Assembly (NCBI RefSeq): GCF_012935695.1
Contig: NZ_CP052859.1
Location: 2,707,001 to 2,771,000 of the forward strand
Reading direction: 5' to 3'
Length of the DNA: 64,000 nucleotides
Source: Pseudomonas sp. ADAK18
Lineage (GTDB): Bacteria; Pseudomonadota; Gammaproteobacteria; Pseudomonadales; Pseudomonadaceae
The first letter of the stretch is position 1, and every line of letters starts with the position of its first letter. Below the pieces are notes generated by a model. That model was not told where the DNA came from. It made no database searches and worked only from the letters and a program-made list of their open reading frames with translations. The position numbers were made by a program, and so were the translations under genes. This document shows positions 17,178 to 27,819 of the stretch, in pieces.

Positions 17178-17993
17178 TTATTCATGAAGAGAAGCGACGT
17201 CCGGGGAGCACCAACGCGAAGGCGAAAGGCCGAAGTTCTTCTTGAAGTGCCGGGACATGTGGCTCTGGTCAAAGAAGCCGGCCTCCACCGCAGCCTCAGA
17301 CAGCGAGCGCCCGGCCTGGACCAGTTGTTTCACCCGGTCCAGGCGCCGCAACGTGAGATAGCGGTGCGGGCTGGTGCCATAGAACAAGCGAAAGTCGTTG
17401 GACAAGCTCCAGCGATCACGTTCGGCGCATTCGGCGAGGTCGTCCAGCGTGATCGGGCGATCAAGGTTGTCGTCGATGTATTCACGGGCCCTGCTCGCAG
17501 CAGCAAAGTGCCCGGTTTTACCGGCAGTTGATTGGCCAGCCAATTGCGCCAGGGTCGTGACGAAACCATACAACGCGTCATCCTCCGCCAGAGGATCCGC
17601 CTCCCGGGCGTCCAGCAGCGCATTCGCGGCCACACCCAGGCGCGAATCCCGGGTAACACCGCCCTTGAGGAACGGCAACGGCTTGCCCCACACAATCTGC
17701 TGCACCAGAGACGGCGGAACGTACACACCACGGTAGCGAAACCCGGTGTCACTGCCCGCACAACCGCCATGGGATTCGTCGGGGTGAACGATCATGACCT
17801 CGCCGGGCAGGCACAGCTTCGATTCACCCCGGTAGTTGAGTCGATGCACACCAGCCACAATTCGGCCGATGGCATAGGTGTCGTGCCGATGAGGGTCGAA
17901 CGCGTGGGCACCGAAAAACGCCTCGAAGCGCTCCAGCGTCGAAGACGTTGGCGTGTGTTTGACCCAGTCGCCTGCAGTATGAATGTCTTGCAT
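17178..17993 (-). CDS. AraC-family transcriptional regulator
   Basis: The 271-residue regulator has an N-terminal cupin-type sensing domain (FDPHRHDTYAIGRIVAG, PGEVMIVHPDESHGG) and a C-terminal pair of helix-turn-helix motifs (ITLDDLAECAERDRWSLSNDFRLFYG and AAVEAGFFDQSHMSRHFKKNFGLSPSRW). The gene starts 21 bases after the LysE-family exporter on the same strand. AraC regulators next to LysE exporters commonly control that exporter in response to an amino acid. The ligand is unknown. Confidence 0.88.
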   Translation of the reverse strand: MQDIHTAGDWVKHTPTSSTLERFEAFFGAHAFDPHRHDTYAIGRIVAGVHRLNYRGESKLCLPGEVMIVHPDESHGGCAGSDTGFRYRGVYVPPSLVQQIVWGKPLPFLKGGVTRDSRLGVAANALLDAREADPLAEDDALYGFVTTLAQLAGQSTAGKTGHFAAASRAREYIDDNLDRPITLDDLAECAERDRWSLSNDFRLFYGTSPHRYLTLRRLDRVKQLVQAGRSLSEAAVEAGFFDQSHMSRHFKKNFGLSPSRWCSPDVASLHE

Positions 17994-18014
17994 GTCGGCA
18001 CACCGCTGTAATAG

Positions 18015-18617
18015 TTAAAGCGTCACGTAGAAGCCATGGAACATGTAATAGGCACATACCGCCAGCGCCAGCCCCATCAAGCGATTGAACAGGGTGAAAT
18101 ACACCTCACCGCTGATACGCCGCCCCAACATCGCCCCCAGTAGCGAATAGATCCATGGCGCGCCACTGGCACCTACGGCCAGCAGTACCGAGATCAGGGC
18201 AATCGAGCCGCCAGTGATGTGCGCCGCCGGCAGCATGACGCTGGTGATCGGCAGCACCGCGATGATGCCCTTGGGGTTGGCCAACTGGATCAGCAGGCCG
18301 TTCCAGAAGGTCAGGGTTTTCTGCGGTGCCGTGGTTTCACCCTCCTGCGGCACCACCGTCCTGGAGGTAAAAACCTGATAGGCCAGATACAGCGTATACA
18401 CGCCCCCCACCAGCGAAATGTAAGGCAGCGCCGCGTGAGAAATAACCGCCTCGCCGGTGTAACCAAAGAGGATGAACAGCACCAGCATCGCGCAACCAAC
18501 CCCGGCGAAAAAGCCCATGGAGCGGCGAAACTTGCCCGTCAGCCCCGCATTCAGCCCCATGAGGTTCACAGGGCCGGGACTGTACATCACACTGAACGCG
18601 TAGAGAAAAATGTCCAT
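18015..18617 (-). CDS. LysE/RhtB-family amino-acid exporter
   Basis: The 200-residue inner-membrane protein has about six helices. It opens with FLYAFSVMYSPGPVNLMGLNAG, the conserved PGP motif of helix 1, followed by a Gly-rich second helix (GFFAGVGCAMLVLFILFG). The length fits the family. ATG at 18617 follows AGGTA; the TTG one codon earlier is less likely. Members export amino acids or related metabolites. It forms an apparent two-gene operon with the AraC regulator. Confidence 0.88.
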   Translation of the reverse strand: MDIFLYAFSVMYSPGPVNLMGLNAGLTGKFRRSMGFFAGVGCAMLVLFILFGYTGEAVISHAALPYISLVGGVYTLYLAYQVFTSRTVVPQEGETTAPQKTLTFWNGLLIQLANPKGIIAVLPITSVMLPAAHITGGSIALISVLLAVGASGAPWIYSLLGAMLGRRISGEVYFTLFNRLMGLALAVCAYYMFHGFYVTL

Positions 18618-18706
18618 CAATTACCTCTGCCGTAGACCAATGGCAGGAGTCTACGCAGAGCACCCTGGGGTGGGCTTGTACGATTGTGGTTCACTCGCCC
18701 GTCACA

Positions 18707-18792
18707 GTTGTCGAGCCCCCACGAGGCGACGTCGGCCGCACCATAGCTCCCACCGAGTCGTGTCCTACGCAGCCTCGCTGGAGCTCAAGACG
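18707..18792. repeat. decayed class D palindrome
   Basis: The right part (CTACGCAGCCTCGCTGGAGC, 18764-18783) closely matches the right arm of the perfect palindrome at 22996-23105. The left part (TTGTCGAGCCCCCACGAGGC) has lost several complementary bases. It looks like an old, no longer perfect copy between lysE and the nic cluster. Confidence 0.55.
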
Positions 18793-18810
18793 GAATCTAC
18801 GCCCCTCCTC

Positions 18811-21800
18811 TTAGTGACTGCCAGGATTGGCCCGTAAATGCTCCACCTTCTGCTCCAGCCCTTCCCAGCCCGGTGCATTCGGTGCAAACCGGCTACGCAG
18901 ATAAGCCGCCAACTCTGCGACCTGGGTATTGGACAGGCTGTCCTTGAAGCCTGGCATGTAACCCAGGTCTTTGGTCGCCGGCGTGCTGATGCCCTGCAAG
19001 ATCACCTTGATCAGATTGTCCGGTTGATCGCTGTGCACATTGGTGTTGGTCGCCAGTGACGGGCTGACCCCAAACAACTTCGGCCCCAGCCCGTCGGCGT
19101 GACAGGCCTTGCACGAGCCGTCGAATACCCGTCGCCCGTTCGCATTGGGAACCGTTGTAGCGGCAACGACCTGCGCCTCGGCAGAGGCATTGCTGTTGAG
19201 CGACGCCAGGTAGACCGACATCGCCCGGATATCCGTCTGGGGCAATTTGGCCAGCTCAGTCACCACCGGCCCCATCGGCCCTGTCGCCACGCCGTGGGCA
19301 TCGGAATAGCCAGTGCTCAGGTAGGTGAACAATTGGTCCTCGGTCCACGGCGTGGGCGCCTTGGAGAGCCCGTTCAGCGCCGGCGCCTCCCACCCATCCA
19401 CACTGCCCCCTGCGAGGAACGCCGCACCGCCCTTCTCTGCGCCCATCACGTTACGTGGCGAATGACAGGCCGCGCAGTGCCCCAGCCCATTGACCAGGTA
19501 AGCACCGCGATTCCACTGCTCGCTGCGCTGCGGTTGCACAGTGATTTCTCCTCGACGTAAAAACAGCGCATTCCACCCCGCCATCAATGGCCGAAGATTG
19601 AACGGAAAACTCATCGCATTAGGTGTCGGCGCCTGACTCACCGGTGCCTGAGACATCAGGTAGGCATACAGCGCCTGCATGTCTGCATCGTTGATATTGC
19701 GAAACGCCGTATAGGGAAATGCCGAGTACAAATTGCGCCCGTCGCGGCCAATGCCGTCACGCATCGCTCGCTCGAACGCCGGGTACGACCAGTTGCCAAT
19801 CCCGGTCTTCTCATCCGGGGTGATGTTGCTACTGTAGAGCGTGCCGAACGGCGTGTGCATCGCCAGGCCGCCTGCATTGGCTGCCCCACCCGGCGCCGTG
19901 TGGCACACCGCGCAGTCTCCGACTGCCGCCAGTAAACGCCCGCGCTCCAAGGTCGCCTTGGACCAGGTGCCGGCGCTGGGTGGCGCGATCGGCGCGATTT
20001 CGCCGTGGAATGGCCAGGCGGTGGCGGCCATGCCCAGCACCGCACCAAAGGCGGCGAACAATGAGCCAAACAGCCATTTCCTGCGCTTTTCCGGTGACTT
20101 GGCGGGTTCGCCCAGAACGCCTGCATTCAGTGCCGCCAGCACCCGTTCAGGAGTAATCGGCAACTCACGAAAACGAATCCCGGTAGCGTCATAGATTGCA
20201 TTGGCAATGGCTGCCGCGCTGGGCACCGACGCCGACTCACCGGCGCCCATCGGCGGCTGGTCCTGGCGCGGCATCATCAGCACGTCGATCTGCGGCACCT
20301 CGGGAAAGGTCAGGATCGGGTAACCGCCCCACTCCTTGCTCGCCACGGTCGACTCTTCAAACGTCACTCGCTCTTTGAGCACGCGGCTGGTGGACTGGAT
20401 CACATTGCCGTGGATCTGATGCTGCACTCCCGCCGGGTTGATCATCATCCCCGAGTCATGGCCGATCACGACCCGCGTGACCGAGACATCGCCGGTCTGC
20501 TTGTCGATGGCCACATCCGCCACCCACGCCGCCCAGGCCGCGCCGAAGCCGGGGAACTTGCTATGGATATAGCGCGCGTAGGCAAAGCCCCGGCCCCGCA
20601 GCAGATGATCTTCGTTGACGGTTTGCATCGGCGCCGTGCGCGGTGCCCAGTTGGCACGCTCAGCGGTGGACTTCACCAGTTCGATAGCGCGCTCGTCCTT
20701 GAGGTAACGCAGGCGGTACTCCACCGGATCAACACCCGCCGCGAAGGCCAGCTCGTCGATATAGGATTCATGGGCAAAGGTGTTGGGCAGTGCCGACACC
20801 CCGCGCATCCACGAGGCGCGGACAATCGGCGCCATGTCGTTGATCGTCACGCGCATGTTTTCAATGTCATAGGGTGGGATGGAGGTGCGGTCGCCCATCT
20901 CGAACATCGCCGACACCGGCTCCACCCGGCCAGTCAGCAGCAGAGCCAAGGTCGGCGCACCGTTGGAGGGGTAGCTGGTTTCAAAATCATAAGCAGCGAT
21001 GCTGCCATCAGCGTTCAGGCCTCCATCGACATCCATCAACTGCGCAGTGCCTTTGGGCTCCCACAGGTGCTCCTGCGCACGGGTCAGTTGCACCCGCACT
21101 GGCTTGCCCACTGCGCGAGACAGCAGCAAGGCGTCGGCACACACATCGTCGGCGCAATTGCGGCCGTAGCAACCGGCGGCCTCCATGCGGATCACCTCGA
21201 TCGACTCTTCCGCGCACTCCAGCAACCAAGCCAGGTCAGCCCGCAGCAGGTGCGGGTTCTGGCTACCGGACCAGATCCGACTGCCCGTCGGCTGATAGTC
21301 CGCCACGCCACAGGATGGACCGATGGAACCGTGCATCTGATACGGCCACAGGTAGGTGCGCGGCATACGCTGAGTGGCAGCGGCCAAGGCTTCATCGACG
21401 TTGCCTTGATCGAGCACCGTGCGACGTACCCGTGGATTGTCGCGGATAGCCTGCTCGACATCACTCATGTCCGGCAGCTTGTGGTTCCACGGTTTCCAAT
21501 GAACCTGCAACGCCTCGCCAGCCTTGATCGCCTGTTCTTCGCGCAGTGCGACCACACCGACAAAATCACCAATCACCACCACCGCGACGACCCCGGGGAT
21601 ATGGGCAATGGACGACTCATCCACGCTCAACAGGCTGTTGCCCACAAAATCACCGCAATCCAACCCGGCATAGGGTGGGCGGACGACCCGACCGTGGAGC
21701 ATGTCCGGCACGCGCATGTCATGGACGTAAGTCAGCTCACCGGTGGCCTTGCCGGGGATATCCACCCGAGCAGCACCCTTGCCTACCAAGCGGTAATCGC

Positions 21801-22353
21801 CGATAGCCTTGAGCGGTGCTTCACCAGAAATACGTAGCTCATCATGTTCGCCGCGCACCAGTTCGCCGTAGGTGATCGTACGCCCGTCTTCGACGCGAAT
21901 GACTCCAGCGTCGACCTTCAAGCTATCTGGCGCAACATCCCAGCGCCGGGCTGCTCGTGCCAATAGGAAGCGTCGGGCTTCGGCGGCCGCGTTACGCAAC
22001 GGAATCGCCGAAATCTGCAATGTTGCACTGGCGATGGTCGCGCCCTGGTTCGGTGCTCGCTCGGTGTCGCCGAGCACCATGCGCACCTGCTCCATGGTCA
22101 GGTCCAGCTCTTCAGCGACGATCTGCGCCAGTGAGGTGCGAATGCCGGTGCCCAGGTCGACATGGCCATTGAAGGCGTACACCAGGCCGTCGTCATTCAC
22201 CGCAATAAACAACCCCAGCTCCGTGGGTTTGACTGTCGGTGTACCACCTTTGGCCACCGGCCCCGACGGCGGCAGCACGTCATCGACGATCAGCAGGACG
22301 CCGGCCTTGGCCAGCCATTGGTCTCGGGAAGGGATTGCGTCTGTCATGGTCAT
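18811..22353 (-). CDS. nicB: nicotinate dehydrogenase large subunit with fused cytochrome c domains
   Basis: NicB with NicA hydroxylates nicotinate to 6-hydroxynicotinate, with electrons leaving through cytochromes. From the ATG at 22353 it has 1180 residues. The first 730 or so form the molybdopterin-binding xanthine-dehydrogenase-like part (GHVDLGTGIRTSLAQIVAEEL near 60, QPPMGAGESASVP near 718). A membrane helix (WLFGSLFAAFGAVLGMAATAW) follows, then three cytochrome c domains with CAVCH, CAACH and CKACH. This fusion is the hallmark of NicB in P. putida. It overlaps or abuts the preceding nicA end. No nicS follows; a LysE gene lies beyond it. Confidence 0.95.
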   Translation of the reverse strand: MTMTDAIPSRDQWLAKAGVLLIVDDVLPPSGPVAKGGTPTVKPTELGLFIAVNDDGLVYAFNGHVDLGTGIRTSLAQIVAEELDLTMEQVRMVLGDTERAPNQGATIASATLQISAIPLRNAAAEARRFLLARAARRWDVAPDSLKVDAGVIRVEDGRTITYGELVRGEHDELRISGEAPLKAIGDYRLVGKGAARVDIPGKATGELTYVHDMRVPDMLHGRVVRPPYAGLDCGDFVGNSLLSVDESSIAHIPGVVAVVVIGDFVGVVALREEQAIKAGEALQVHWKPWNHKLPDMSDVEQAIRDNPRVRRTVLDQGNVDEALAAATQRMPRTYLWPYQMHGSIGPSCGVADYQPTGSRIWSGSQNPHLLRADLAWLLECAEESIEVIRMEAAGCYGRNCADDVCADALLLSRAVGKPVRVQLTRAQEHLWEPKGTAQLMDVDGGLNADGSIAAYDFETSYPSNGAPTLALLLTGRVEPVSAMFEMGDRTSIPPYDIENMRVTINDMAPIVRASWMRGVSALPNTFAHESYIDELAFAAGVDPVEYRLRYLKDERAIELVKSTAERANWAPRTAPMQTVNEDHLLRGRGFAYARYIHSKFPGFGAAWAAWVADVAIDKQTGDVSVTRVVIGHDSGMMINPAGVQHQIHGNVIQSTSRVLKERVTFEESTVASKEWGGYPILTFPEVPQIDVLMMPRQDQPPMGAGESASVPSAAAIANAIYDATGIRFRELPITPERVLAALNAGVLGEPAKSPEKRRKWLFGSLFAAFGAVLGMAATAWPFHGEIAPIAPPSAGTWSKATLERGRLLAAVGDCAVCHTAPGGAANAGGLAMHTPFGTLYSSNITPDEKTGIGNWSYPAFERAMRDGIGRDGRNLYSAFPYTAFRNINDADMQALYAYLMSQAPVSQAPTPNAMSFPFNLRPLMAGWNALFLRRGEITVQPQRSEQWNRGAYLVNGLGHCAACHSPRNVMGAEKGGAAFLAGGSVDGWEAPALNGLSKAPTPWTEDQLFTYLSTGYSDAHGVATGPMGPVVTELAKLPQTDIRAMSVYLASLNSNASAEAQVVAATTVPNANGRRVFDGSCKACHADGLGPKLFGVSPSLATNTNVHSDQPDNLIKVILQGISTPATKDLGYMPGFKDSLSNTQVAELAAYLRSRFAPNAPGWEGLEQKVEHLRANPGSH

Positions 22354-22363
22354 CGGTCCACGT

Positions 22364-22840
22364 TCAAGGCATTTGCTGGGCGGCACGCAGCACCGCCCGG
22401 AGGATTTCGATATGGGTTCCGCAGCGGCAGAGATTGGCCGAGAGTTCGTTGCGGATCTCGGTTTCGCTTGGGTGCGGATTACGGTCGAGCAAGGCCTTGG
22501 TGGTCATGATCATGCCGTTGAGGCAATAACCGCACTGCGCGGCCTGCTCGTCGATAAACGCTTGTTGCACCGGGTGCGGCGCCTCGCGACTGCCCAGGCC
22601 TTCCAGGGTGACAATCGCCCGGCCTACGGCGCCGGACAGCGGGAACACACAGGCCCTGGCCGCCACACCGTCGATAATCACCGTGCAGGCGCCACACTCC
22701 CCCAGGCCGCAGCCGTACTTGGGGCCGTTGAGTTGCAGGTCATTGCGCAAGATCAGCAATAGCGGCGTGTCCGCCATTGCGCTGACCTCTGTGGTGTGGC
22801 CATTGACCTCAAGCGCTACCGTGATGTGCTGGCTGATCAT
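22364..22840 (-). CDS. nicA: nicotinate dehydrogenase small [2Fe-2S] subunit
   Basis: The 158-residue subunit carries two [2Fe-2S] clusters that pass electrons from the molybdenum site of NicB. The plant-type cluster motif is YGCGLGECGACTVIIDG (residues 43-59) with a fourth cysteine in ARACVFPL; the second cluster uses CGYCLNG near 103 and NLCRCGTH near 138. Length and motifs match P. putida NicA. It is immediately followed by nicB. The upstream gap has a pair of direct repeats and a long palindrome. Confidence 0.95.
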   Translation of the reverse strand: MISQHITVALEVNGHTTEVSAMADTPLLLILRNDLQLNGPKYGCGLGECGACTVIIDGVAARACVFPLSGAVGRAIVTLEGLGSREAPHPVQQAFIDEQAAQCGYCLNGMIMTTKALLDRNPHPSETEIRNELSANLCRCGTHIEILRAVLRAAQQMP

Positions 22841-22859
22841 TCGCTTCGCCCATTGCAGT

Positions 22860-22950
22860 TGGTGAAGTACTCACTACATGAAACAGCCGTGAAAAAAATC
22901 GCGCACTTGAGGTCTCGCGACACACTTGACTGGTGAAGTGGTTACTACAT
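22860..22950 (-). promoter_or_regulatory. paired direct repeats upstream of nicA
   Basis: TGGTGAAGTACTCACTACAT (22860-22879) and TGGTGAAGTGGTTACTACAT (22931-22950) share 17 of 20 bases and are 71 bases apart. The first contains the dyad GTGA-AGTAC-TCAC and ends about 20 bases before the nicA start codon. Two near-identical blocks at this spacing suggest operators for a regulator of nicAB. Which protein binds is unknown: it could be NicR, a TetR-type NicS coded elsewhere, or another regulator. Confidence 0.5.
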
Positions 22951-22995
22951 CAATACAGAGCAAAAACGATGCCAGCCCGGCACATCCTCCGCCGT

Positions 22996-23105
22996 CCGTA
23001 GCAGCTGTCGAGCTCAAGCGAGGCTGCGTCCGGCCACGCTGCGGGACTCAGATAGACCGCATGCGCCTTCTACGCAGCCTCGCTTGAGCTCGACAGCTGC
23101 TACGG
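22996..23105. repeat. perfect long palindrome, class D (GTAGCAGCTGTCGAGCTCAAG arms)
   Basis: Arms of 34 bases (CCGTAGCAGCTGTCGAGCTC onward) are perfectly complementary, with a spacer of about 42 bases containing ACTCAGATAGACCGCATG. It lies between the nicR stop and the nicA promoter region. A related element with a different arm core is at 31793-31883. Confidence 0.9.
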
Positions 23106-23116
23106 GGGGTCGGGGA

Positions 23117-23626
23117 TCAGGGGGTAACGGGGTCGTCAATCATCTTGCGCAGCAAAAACAGCACCGCCACGCGCTCGGCGGGGTTGAGGTTGCTCAGGGT
23201 CAATTCGGTAATCTGTGCAGCGCAAGGCACAGTTTGCTGCACCAGAGCGGCGCCGGACTCCGACAGATCGACCACCACTTTGCGCTTGTCCTGGGGATCC
23301 GGCTCAAGGCTAATCAGCTCTCGAGCCTTGAGGCGCTCGACGATGCCACGGATGGTCGCCTGGTCGACGGCGGTGGCCTTCACCAACTCCGTCAACGAAC
23401 TTGCACCATGATCGCGCAACGCACACAGTGTGACGAACTGCACGGCAGTGAGCTGGGAGTCGCCGACATTCTGCTGAAAAATCGCCAGGTGGCGCTGATA
23501 GGCCTTGCGCAGCAGGTGGCCAACTTGTTCAGAGAAAACGTAGGAATCAGGCACGGCAGGCTCGACAGGCGGTAAACGATGGGTAGCCATGATGGCGGGG
23601 ATGCGGGTTGGACTCAAGGTGCTCAT
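23117..23626 (-). CDS. nicR: MarR-family repressor of the nicotinate genes
   Basis: NicR in P. putida represses the nicC and nicX promoters and is released by 6-hydroxynicotinate. This product is about 169 residues from the ATG at 23626 (157 from the ATG at 23590; neither has a clear ribosome site). The winged helix is seen in LTAVQFVTLCALRDHGASSLTEL, DQATIRGIVERLKARELI and the wing DPQDKRKVVVDLSESG. Its place between nicX and nicA is the P. putida order. A REPIN separates it from nicX, and a long palindrome separates it from nicA. Confidence 0.88.
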   Translation of the reverse strand: MSTLSPTRIPAIMATHRLPPVEPAVPDSYVFSEQVGHLLRKAYQRHLAIFQQNVGDSQLTAVQFVTLCALRDHGASSLTELVKATAVDQATIRGIVERLKARELISLEPDPQDKRKVVVDLSESGAALVQQTVPCAAQITELTLSNLNPAERVAVLFLLRKMIDDPVTP

Positions 23627-23646
23627 TGAAGGAACCGGGTCAAACG

Positions 23647-23733
23647 GTGGGAGCGGGCTTGCTCGCGAATACGGTGGGTCAGTTAATGCATATTTGGCTG
23701 ACACTCCGCCTTCGCGAGCAAGCCCGCTCCCAC
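23647..23733. repeat. REPIN, class B (GTGGGAGCGGGCTTGCTCGCGAA arms)
   Basis: Arms of 23 bases are perfectly complementary. The spacer begins TACGGTGGGTCAGTTA, like the spacer at 12394-12485. It lies nine bases beyond the nicX stop codon and before nicR, so a nicX-nicR transcript would carry it as a hairpin. Confidence 0.9.
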
Positions 23734-23742
23734 ATTAGGTCT

Positions 23743-24795
23743 TCAGCGTGCCAGGGAAGCTTGCGGCGCCACCACATCCCCCCCCATCACCACCGCCTCA
23801 TCATCCAGGTACACATCGCAATTGCGCAGCGGAATGTCCATATGGCACGGCGTCTTGCGCGTCCCGCCCACCTCGGTATTCGGCCCGGTGGAAAACAGGA
23901 AGTTGCCGTAAAACGCCCGGGCATCCATGCACATGCCGTCGTTCTTGTCGTGCAAGCCCATGGCTGTCCACTGCGCACGCGGCTGCAACCCCCAACCGAT
24001 ATGCGAAATGCCGTACACCTCGGGATCATTGAAGTACTTCATGTAATCACGCAGGTATTCGGCCTCGAAACCACCGTGGATCCTGGTGATAAAGCCTTTC
24101 TCGATCTCCAGGGTGATCTTCTCTCGGGCGTAGGTCTTGAACGGCAGCAGAATGTCACCGATGTCCAACACCAGCACGCCTTCGGCGGTTTCTTCATTGG
24201 GCCAGGAAAACAGGAAGCCGCTGGGCCAGTGGTCCCAACGTCCGGGTTCATCGGCAAAACCGTACTCGGTCACGGACGGATACTGCCCTAGGGCCGCCCG
24301 GAAATCGCTGCCGGCGCGGGATTTGACGTGGATCGAGCGAGCCTTTTTCAGTACCTGTTCGGCGGCCAGCACGCGCACCTTGTCTTCCTCGGTAGGCAGC
24401 ATCCGCGCCAGCACTTCCGGCGGCTCCACGGCCAGCAGAATACGCGTGCCGGTCTTGAGGATCTGCTCCTGCTCCGGTGAGTGCAGCAACATCATCGTAT
24501 CGACAATCAGGTCCGCCGCTTCCAACGCCCGTTGCGCCGCAATATTGCCGGTGAGCGCGGTGTCGCCGCAGTAAGCCGTCATGTCATTGCCCATGGCCTT
24601 GGGGTGGTTGAACGACGGTAGCTCCACGGCATACACCTTGGCCCCTAGCCGCTGCGCCGCATCCATCGCGGCGCGCACAGTGCGCGGGTCGGAATAATGG
24701 CTCTTGAGCACGGCGACACTCTGGGTCGGATCGACCTTCGACAGCTTCAACACGTGCTCGAACATCTGGGTCAGTTCGCAATCACTTACCGGCAT
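23743..24795 (-). CDS. nicX: 2,5-dihydroxypyridine 5,6-dioxygenase
   Basis: NicX opens the 2,5-dihydroxypyridine ring with O2 and Fe(II) to give N-formylmaleamate. From the ATG at 24795, preceded by GGAG, it has 350 residues, the P. putida length. The iron-site residues His265 (SHIGWG), Ser302 (FSTGPN), His318 and Asp320 (CHMDI) fall at the numbers reported for NicX. It is the first gene of the leftward nic branch and faces nicC across a 308-base promoter region. Confidence 0.95.
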   Translation of the reverse strand: MPVSDCELTQMFEHVLKLSKVDPTQSVAVLKSHYSDPRTVRAAMDAAQRLGAKVYAVELPSFNHPKAMGNDMTAYCGDTALTGNIAAQRALEAADLIVDTMMLLHSPEQEQILKTGTRILLAVEPPEVLARMLPTEEDKVRVLAAEQVLKKARSIHVKSRAGSDFRAALGQYPSVTEYGFADEPGRWDHWPSGFLFSWPNEETAEGVLVLDIGDILLPFKTYAREKITLEIEKGFITRIHGGFEAEYLRDYMKYFNDPEVYGISHIGWGLQPRAQWTAMGLHDKNDGMCMDARAFYGNFLFSTGPNTEVGGTRKTPCHMDIPLRNCDVYLDDEAVVMGGDVVAPQASLAR

Positions 24796-24859
24796 TTCCC
24801 GTCTCCTCAGGTGCTGCACCAAGTTCAGGCACCGCGCTTCACTCTAGTGCATTTTTATA

Positions 24860-24869
24860 GCGTACACGC
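24860..24869 (-). promoter_or_regulatory. candidate NicR operator of nicX
   Basis: GCGT-AC-ACGC is a perfect short dyad in an AT-rich stretch 65 bases before the nicX start. A close copy lies before nicC at 25035. MarR regulators bind such dyads, and NicR is known to control both promoters. The rest of the 308-base nicX-nicC gap is AT-rich with no gene. Confidence 0.5.
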
Positions 24870-25034
24870 CAATTAACAACGATAAGACCTGAATTGACAG
24901 CGGACTGCAAGCGCCATCAAAAAACGTTACGAATGGAAACATACCCAATAAAACAAAGATCATTAAAGTTGCACGGGATAGATATGGCCAAAATTACAAT
25001 TTTTCAGATGTGGGCTTTTCATTTGAAAAAATGA

Positions 25035-25044
25035 GCGTATACAC
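25035..25044 (+). promoter_or_regulatory. candidate NicR operator of nicC
   Basis: GCGT-AT-ACAC differs from the nicX-side dyad GCGTACACGC at two positions and lies about 60 bases before the nicC start codon. The matching pair at the two divergent promoters fits the known NicR targets. Confidence 0.5.
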
Positions 25045-25049
25045 TTTAA

Positions 25050-27040
<1,991 letters not shown>

Positions 27041-27055
27041 ATAACGGAGACCACC

Positions 27056-27808
27056 ATGCTCAAGCCTTACCGCATCGGCCAGATCGTGCCGAGCTCCAAC
27101 ACCACCATGGAAACCGAGATTCCGGCGATGCTCGCGGCACGCCAGTTGATCCGCCCGGAACGTTTCACTTTTCACTCCAGCCGTATGCGCATGAAGCAGG
27201 TGCGCAAGGAAGAACTGGCGGCGATGGATGGCGAATCCGACCGTTGCGCCGTTGAACTGTCCGATGCCAAGGTCGACGTGCTGGGCTACGCCTGCCTGGT
27301 GGCGATCATGGCCATGGGTCTGGGTTACCACCGCAACTCCGAACAGCGCCTGCGCAAGGCCACCGCCGATAACGACGGCAACGCCCCGGTAATCACCAGT
27401 GCCGGTGCGTTGATCGAAGGCTTGAAAGTAATGGGTGCCAAACGCATCGCTATCGTCGCACCCTACATGAAGCCTCTGACCGAACTGGTGGTGGATTACA
27501 TCCGCGAAGAAGGCTTTGAAGTGGTGGACTGGCGCGCCCTGGAGATCCCTGACAACCTCGAAGTGGCCCGCCATGACCCGGCGAACCTGCCGGCCATCGT
27601 CGCTGGCATGAACCTGGAAGGCGTCGACGTTATCGTTTTGTCAGCCTGCGTGCAGATGCAGTCGCTGCCGGTGGTGGCCAAGGTTGAAGCACAAACTGGC
27701 AAGCCGGTGCTCACCGCCGCTATCGCCACCACCTACGCCATGCTCAAGGCCCTGGACCTGGAACCTATCGTTCCCGGCGCCGGCGCCTTGTTGTCGGGTG
27801 CTTACTGA
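27056..27808 (+). CDS. nicE: maleate cis-trans isomerase
   Basis: NicE converts maleate to fumarate, the last step before the TCA cycle. The 250-residue protein has the two catalytic cysteines of the Asp/Glu racemase-like family: Cys80 in LGYACLVAIM and Cys198 in LSACVQMQSLP. Their spacing of 118 residues is that of characterised maleate isomerases. The gene starts 15 bases after nicD with a GGAG ribosome site. Confidence 0.95.
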   Translation: MLKPYRIGQIVPSSNTTMETEIPAMLAARQLIRPERFTFHSSRMRMKQVRKEELAAMDGESDRCAVELSDAKVDVLGYACLVAIMAMGLGYHRNSEQRLRKATADNDGNAPVITSAGALIEGLKVMGAKRIAIVAPYMKPLTELVVDYIREEGFEVVDWRALEIPDNLEVARHDPANLPAIVAGMNLEGVDVIVLSACVQMQSLPVVAKVEAQTGKPVLTAAIATTYAMLKALDLEPIVPGAGALLSGAY

Positions 27809-27819
27809 GGATCTGCACG

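Noticed and set aside
20410..21837. 475-codon open frame opposite nicB
   Set aside because: It is antisense to the molybdopterin part of NicB, with low-complexity His/Arg/Gln-rich translation and no known motif.
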